From NCBI RefSeq assembly GCF_016743815.1, contig NZ_CP061035.1:1924501-1988500 (forward strand): DNA of 64,000 nucleotides, given 5' to 3'. The number at the start of each line of letters is the position of its first letter. The stretch's first letter is position 1. Under the pieces are notes generated by a model. The model was not told the DNA's origin, did no database searches, and saw only the letters and a program-made list of their open reading frames with translations. This DNA comes from Sphingomonas aliaeris. Lineage in GTDB: Bacteria > Pseudomonadota > Alphaproteobacteria > Sphingomonadales > Sphingomonadaceae. Of this stretch, positions 60,119-64,000 are shown in pieces. Position numbers and translations under genes: made by a program.

Positions 60119-60756
60119 TGAACCTCGAATGGCAAAGTCGGTGCAGGATCGATCATCAAACTCGCCTCCGTCAGTGTGGCGCGGGCCAGCGGAATCGACA
60201 AGCGCTTCCGCCGTTCCAGCACCGCCTGATCGAGCACGTCGACGGCGCGTAGCAGCGAAATGTGACTCCTTTCCACGCGCGTCAAAAGCCATTGGATCAG
60301 GTCGGGGCGTGCATCCAGCCCGCGCCGGAGAAATTGTCTTTCGAACAAGGCGGCCATCAGTGCATCGTCCGGCGCGCCGATCCGCGCGACCGGGCTGGCC
60401 GCGAGCCGCGACCGGAGATCCGGCAGCTTGATCGCCCATTCCGGGGGTGCCGCGTCCGCAACGATGACGAGCGGGTGACGTTCCTCCTGAGCCTTGTTCC
60501 AGGCGTGGAACAGCGTGGTTTCCGGCTGGCGTTCGGCATCGTCGATGATCGTGCCGTTGCTCTTCGCCGCGAAGATGCGGGCGAGCAGGCTGCGCCCGGA
60601 CTTGCGCGGTCCGACCAGAACCACCGTCATGACGGGCCACGACGCCCAGTGTTCCAGCACCTTTACCGCGCGGGCGTTCGAATCGCTCACCAGGAATTCG
60701 TCGTCGCGCGGATCGGCGGGCCATTCGAACGGCAGGGCGATCTGACTGCCAGTCAT
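60115..60756 (-). CDS. hdaA: HdaA-like regulatory inactivator of DnaA
   Basis: A DnaA-related ATPase that, with the sliding clamp, converts DnaA-ATP to DnaA-ADP and so limits replication starts. 213 residues: a clamp-binding motif at the N-terminus (SQIALPFEWP, QLxLPF type), a degenerate P-loop GPRKSGRSLLAR with Arg where Lys is usual, as in Escherichia Hda, and IIDDAER as Walker B. It lacks a DnaA DNA-binding domain. ATG 60756 gives the family-like start. The hda-ppk1-ppx order is common in alphaproteobacteria. Confidence 0.85.
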   Translation of the reverse strand: MTGSQIALPFEWPADPRDDEFLVSDSNARAVKVLEHWASWPVMTVVLVGPRKSGRSLLARIFAAKSNGTIIDDAERQPETTLFHAWNKAQEERHPLVIVADAAPPEWAIKLPDLRSRLAASPVARIGAPDDALMAALFERQFLRRGLDARPDLIQWLLTRVERSHISLLRAVDVLDQAVLERRKRLSIPLARATLTEASLMIDPAPTLPFEVQ

Positions 60757-60766
60757 CGGCTTTCCA

Positions 60767-62047
60767 TCATCCCGTGCTGTTGTCCGACGTGCCGACGCTT
60801 GGCGGCGGCAGCAGCGGGCGGCGGATGCGCAGGGTGGTTCCACTGCCCTGCACCTGCCAGCCGCGCGCTTCCAGTGCCGCGACCAACCCCGCCGGATCGC
60901 CATCGAAGCCGACGCGCATGACGGACACGCCGCCAAGCGCCAGGCTGCTGGTCAGCGCGGTGCGGACGCCTGGAATGCCGCGCAAGGCCGCCTCGGCACT
61001 GGACACCGCGCTTGCGCCCGGCGTGTCGAACTGCACGCTGATGACGCTGGTCGTCACCGCGGTGCTTCCCGGATCGGTTGTGGCGGCTGCTGCGGCCGCC
61101 GCCGCCGCGGCCTCGTCCAGCGCGCTATCGTCGGCCGGCAGTTCCGCATCCGGCGGAGTGTAGGACAGGCCGGCGTCGGTCATCAGGCGACCATCTTTCA
61201 GGGCGCCCTGATACGCCTCGTCCAGCCGCTTCACGCCGGCGTCCAGCAATGCCGGCAGGCCATCGTTATTGCTGACTCGCAAGGTGAACCTCGCGATCAT
61301 CCGATTGTCGGGTCCGTGCCGCGCCTCGAACACGCCGATCACGGGGCCACCGGGCCATTGGCGATACAGCCGGACGGTCGGTACGAGGATGTCGATCGCG
61401 CCATATTGATCGAGGATCGTTCGCCACCACAGGCGCCCGGGACGCCCGATCTGGCCGAGATTGACCAGCAGCGAATCGGGACCGGTGCCCGCCGGACGGA
61501 CATAATCGACGCTGCTATTGCCGCTGCGGAACCGGGTCCACGCGTCCAGCCAGTCGCTGCGGCGTTCGAACACCTGCCCCACGCCGCCCGAATATTGCAG
61601 CGGGACGACCAGCATCGGCGAAGAACGCTGCCCGAGACCGGCGACGCCCAGAATGGAGCCGGCACGCGCACGGCTGAAAAGGACGCCCAGTTTCGCGACA
61701 TACCGGTTGGGCCCGATCTGTTCGTTTTCCACCACGATGCCGGACACCATTCCGTCGAGCGCACCGTCCGAAAGCCCCGCGCCGCTGCCGCCAAGCCGTT
61801 GAGACAACATCGTCCAACCCTTGCGTTGCGCCAGACGCCAGCCGGCCATTCGCGCCGCCTCGGCCGTCTTGCCGGTGACGTCGACCTCTATCCCGCCGAC
61901 TTCGTAGCTGCCCGACGCATCCGCCGCTGCCATCGGGGCCGTGCCGCTCGCCGCGTCGTCCCCTTGCGCCAGCACGACGCCACCCGTCGCGGCCAACGCG
62001 AGGATCACGGCGAGCGCCAAACCGCGCGATGTATGGGAAACCGACAT
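60767..62047 (-). CDS. DUF2066-like exported protein
   Basis: A 426-residue protein with a signal peptide (ALAVILALAATGGVVLAQG). The body resembles the DUF2066 family: SYEVGGIEVDVTGKTAEAAR and WRLAQRKGWTMLSQRLGG early, VVPLQYSGGVGQVFERRSDW, then a long Ala tract (DEAAAAAAAAAATTD) and a C-terminal ferredoxin-like region. ATG 62047 follows AAAGGA. The function is unknown. It is upstream of hda on the same strand, 10 bases apart, and divergent from purM. The open frame upstream of 62047 is the shadow of purM. Confidence 0.75.
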   Translation of the reverse strand: MSVSHTSRGLALAVILALAATGGVVLAQGDDAASGTAPMAAADASGSYEVGGIEVDVTGKTAEAARMAGWRLAQRKGWTMLSQRLGGSGAGLSDGALDGMVSGIVVENEQIGPNRYVAKLGVLFSRARAGSILGVAGLGQRSSPMLVVPLQYSGGVGQVFERRSDWLDAWTRFRSGNSSVDYVRPAGTGPDSLLVNLGQIGRPGRLWWRTILDQYGAIDILVPTVRLYRQWPGGPVIGVFEARHGPDNRMIARFTLRVSNNDGLPALLDAGVKRLDEAYQGALKDGRLMTDAGLSYTPPDAELPADDSALDEAAAAAAAAAATTDPGSTAVTTSVISVQFDTPGASAVSSAEAALRGIPGVRTALTSSLALGGVSVMRVGFDGDPAGLVAALEARGWQVQGSGTTLRIRRPLLPPPSVGTSDNSTG

Positions 62048-62107
62048 TGCCGTCCTTTTGGCGAAGCAGGCGTGGAAATCCAAGCAGGATATGGCTAGGC
62101 GGTGCAG

Positions 62108-63214
62108 ATGGCCGAAGATCCACGACGCAACTCTCCCTATACCTACGCCGATGCGGGCGTCTCGATCGCCGCGGGCAACGCGCTGGTCCGCGCGATCGGG
62201 CCGCTTGCCAAGGCGACGCGGCGCTCCGGGGCGGATGCCGATCTGGGCGGGTTCGGCGGTTTCTTCGATCTCAAGGCGGCGGGCTTCACCGATCCGCTGC
62301 TGGTCGCAGCAAACGACGGGGTCGGCACAAAACTGAAGCTGGCGATCGATCATGATGCGCATGACGGCGTCGGCGTCGATCTGGTCGCGATGTGCGTAAA
62401 CGATCTGATCGTTCAGGGTGCCGAGCCGCTGTTCTTCCTCGATTATTACGCGACGGCGAAGCTGGAGCCGGCAGTCGCCGAAAGGGTCATCGCGTCGATT
62501 GCAGAGGGGTGTTTGCAGGCGGGATGCGCATTGATCGGCGGCGAGACGGCGGAAATGCCGGGCATGTACGCCCCGGGCGACTATGATCTCGCGGGCTTCT
62601 GCGTCGGCGCGGTGGAGCGAACTGAGGTGCTGACGGGGCGCGATATCGCTCCGGGCGACGTGGTGCTCGGGCTGGCGTCTTCGGGCGTGCATTCCAATGG
62701 CTTCTCGCTGGTCCGGCGCCTTGCCGCCGACCGAGGCTGGAAACTGGATCGTCCGGCCCTTTTCGACCAGGAAACCTTGCTGATCGACGCGCTGATGGCG
62801 CCGACCCGCATCTATGTGAAGAGCCTGTTGCCGGTGTTGAAGCAGGGGCGGATCAAGGGGCTGGCGCACATTACTGGCGGCGGTCTGCTGGAAAACGTCC
62901 CGCGCGTCCTGCCTGAGGGGGCGCATGCGATGATCGACGCGGACGCCTGGCCGCAGCCGCGCCTGATGGCGTTCCTGCAAGCGCAAGGCGCGATCGAGCC
63001 GGAAGAGATGGCGCGGACGTTCAACTGCGGCATCGGAATGGTCGCGATCGTATCGGCGGACGAGGCCGATGCGGTGACGACGGCGCTCGAAGATGCTGGC
63101 GAGACGGTGTTCCGGATTGGGCAGATCGATGCGGGCGCGGTTGGCTGTACCGTCACCGGGAGCCTCGAAACCTGGGGTGCCCGCGCTGATTGGACTGCGA
63201 CGCATAATGCTTGA
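62108..63214 (+). CDS. purM: Phosphoribosylformylglycinamidine cyclo-ligase
   Basis: Makes aminoimidazole ribonucleotide in purine synthesis. 368 residues: [45 protein letters not shown] and [11 protein letters not shown], with the C-terminal [16 protein letters not shown] 62108 chosen; GTG 62102 is possible. purN follows, the usual pair, but here the two are separated by a palindromic repeat. Confidence 0.96.
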   Translation: MAEDPRRNSPYTYADAGVSIAAGNALVRAIGPLAKATRRSGADADLGGFGGFFDLKAAGFTDPLLVAANDGVGTKLKLAIDHDAHDGVGVDLVAMCVNDLIVQGAEPLFFLDYYATAKLEPAVAERVIASIAEGCLQAGCALIGGETAEMPGMYAPGDYDLAGFCVGAVERTEVLTGRDIAPGDVVLGLASSGVHSNGFSLVRRLAADRGWKLDRPALFDQETLLIDALMAPTRIYVKSLLPVLKQGRIKGLAHITGGGLLENVPRVLPEGAHAMIDADAWPQPRLMAFLQAQGAIEPEEMARTFNCGIGMVAIVSADEADAVTTALEDAGETVFRIGQIDAGAVGCTVTGSLETWGARADWTATHNA

Positions 63215-63900
63215 GCCGGGTCTTCTCCCCTCCCGATGGCGGAAGGGGTCGGGGGAGGGTCGGACCGCCAACGGGACCGTTCACGGCTGATGGCAGACCC
63301 CCTCCCCCAACCCCTCCCGCAAGCGGGAGGGGAGTTAAGAAGAGGGTCGGCATCCTCATTTCGGGCCGCGGTTCGAATATGATGTCGCTGGTCGAGGCGT
63401 CTCGTGCGGAGAGTTCCTCATACGAAATAGCCTTGGTCGCATCGGACAAGCCGGCCGCGGCGGGGCTGGCCTGGGCCGCCGCGAACGGCGTCGCGACCTT
63501 CTCGCACTCGCCGAAGGGCATGCCGAAGAGCGAGTATGAGGCGCGGATCGATGCGGCCCTGCGTGACGCCGGGGTCGAAATTATCGCACTTGCGGGGTAT
63601 ATGCGGCTGTTGTCGGACGATTTCGTCGCGCGATGGCGCGGGCGGATCGTCAACATCCATCCGTCGTTGCTGCCCAAGTATAAGGGCCTCGACACGCACG
63701 CGCGCGCGATGGCTGCGGGCGATGCCGTGGCAGGATGCTCGGTCCATATCGTGACCGAGGAATTGGACGGGGGCGAGATCCTCGGTCACGCGGAGGTTCC
63801 GATACTGCCTGGCGATACGGTGGACACGCTGGCCGATCGCGTGCTTGCGGAGGAGCATCGCCTTTATCCGCGGGTTCTGGCACAGTTCGCGCTATCATGA
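63211..63900 (+). CDS. purN: Phosphoribosylglycinamide formyltransferase, with a repeat-encoded N-terminal extension
   Basis: Transfers a formyl group from formyl-THF to GAR. The body from [20 protein letters not shown] onward is canonical, with [20 protein letters not shown] and [13 protein letters not shown] carrying the catalytic Asn-His-Asp region. No ATG, GTG or TTG lies just before VKKRVG (the codon is GTT). The only in-frame start is TTG 63211, which overlaps the purM stop as TTGA and would translate the palindromic repeat into about 41 extra residues. Either that start is used, or one base is wrong and GTT should be GTG at about 63335. Confidence 0.85.
   Translation: MSRVFSPPDGGRGRGRVGPPTGPFTADGRPPPPTPPASGRGVKKRVGILISGRGSNMMSLVEASRAESSSYEIALVASDKPAAAGLAWAAANGVATFSHSPKGMPKSEYEARIDAALRDAGVEIIALAGYMRLLSDDFVARWRGRIVNIHPSLLPKYKGLDTHARAMAAGDAVAGCSVHIVTEELDGGEILGHAEVPILPGDTVDTLADRVLAEEHRLYPRVLAQFALS
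63223..63334. repeat. Palindromic repeat (CTCCCGC family) between purM and purN
   Basis: CTCCCCTCCCGATGGCGG... and the mirrored ...CCCCTCCCGCAAGCGGGAGGGG form a long inverted repeat, with a perfect inner hairpin CCCCTCCCGC-AA-GCGGGAGGGG at 63310-63332. This is a known sphingomonad dispersed repeat type. It lies across the expected start of purN. Confidence 0.85.
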
Positions 63901-64000
63901 GCCCAGATCCCGAAATTCCGCTGGCGAAGGTGCGCGATGCCGCTCTCGCCCTCCCCTCGACCACTGAAAAGCCGTCGCACGGTTCGCCCGGCTTCTTCGT
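63897..64000 (+). CDS. MmcQ/YjbR-like protein, cut by the window end
   Basis: Only 34 codons are visible from ATG 63897, which overlaps the purN stop as ATGA. LAKVRDAALALPSTTEKPSHG and SPGFFV resemble the beginning of small DNA-binding-like MmcQ/YjbR proteins. The assignment rests on this short segment alone. Confidence 0.5.
   Translation, partial: MSPDPEIPLAKVRDAALALPSTTEKPSHGSPGFF

Noticed and set aside
57920..60121. 733-codon plus-strand ORF
   Set aside because: It is the antisense of ppk1, with Arg/His/Asp-rich shadow composition and no recognisable domain. High GC makes long antisense frames common here.
62048..63271. N-terminal half of an 834-codon minus-strand frame
   Set aside because: Only the part from 62047 downward has a signal peptide and family resemblance; the rest is the shadow of purM.

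Overview
The window is a GC-rich, gene-dense piece of an alphaproteobacterial chromosome, most likely a Sphingomonas-like member of the Sphingomonadaceae. The reasons are a fused IspD-IspF, an Hfq protein carrying two Sm domains in tandem, the ntrB-ntrC-ntrY-ntrX-hfq-hflX order, PEP-CTERM proteins of the PEPxxW type, and dispersed palindromic repeats of the CTTCGACAGGCTCAG and CTCCCGC types that sphingomonads carry in large numbers. These assignments come from reading protein motifs; no database search was possible.

Layout. 1-10 kb: M24 peptidase (cut by the window edge), diacylglycerol-kinase-family protein, alaS, a K+/H+ antiporter, icd, then psd-pssA for phosphatidylethanolamine. 10-22 kb: the translation and envelope cluster rpsB-tsf-pyrH-frr-uppS-cdsA-dxr-rseP-bamA-skp-fabZ, with 1-4 base overlaps from frr to rseP and from bamA to fabZ. 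22-28.4 kb: the accessory part, with rpmE, a PilZ protein behind a hairpin, two PEP-CTERM proteins each behind a -24/-12 (sigma-54) promoter, a 57-residue membrane protein, an AT-richer acyltransferase and a secreted glycosidase-like protein. 28.7-38.4 kb: tRNA-Ser, lytic transglycosylase, rlpA, D,D-carboxypeptidase, tmk-holB-metG-tatD-MBL hydrolase-aspartyl protease, mazG. 38.4-47.6 kb (minus strand): dusB-ntrB-ntrC-ntrY-ntrX-hfq-hflX. 47.7-64 kb: ispDF, pncC-like gene, ratA-like gene and lipA, carbonic anhydrase, ppk2, aspS, rnd, ppx-ppk1-hda, a DUF2066-like protein, purM-purN and the start of a MmcQ/YjbR-like gene.

Recurring anomaly: at least six genes that should be intact (rpsB with two events, tsf, uppS, the first PEP-CTERM gene, ntrY, ntrB, and possibly mazG) are broken by single-base gains or losses, mostly in short homopolymers. 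Removing or restoring one base rebuilds each expected protein. Because rpsB, tsf and uppS are essential, assembly or sequencing error is by far the likeliest explanation. One of these events artificially joins uppS to cdsA in a single 519-codon frame.

Most interesting biology: (1) a small membrane protein opposite the end of pssA, behind a promoter whose -35 and -10 elements flank a GTTC-N7-GTTC LexA-type box, so a candidate SOS-induced membrane peptide; (2) the paired sigma-54 promoters of the PEP-CTERM genes, with two dyads upstream of the first; (3) a strong hairpin that hides the ribosome binding site of the PilZ gene; (4) tandem Hfq; (5) a purN whose only visible start lies before a palindromic repeat, so the repeat would be translated; (6) a 144-bp near-perfect palindrome between tsf and pyrH.
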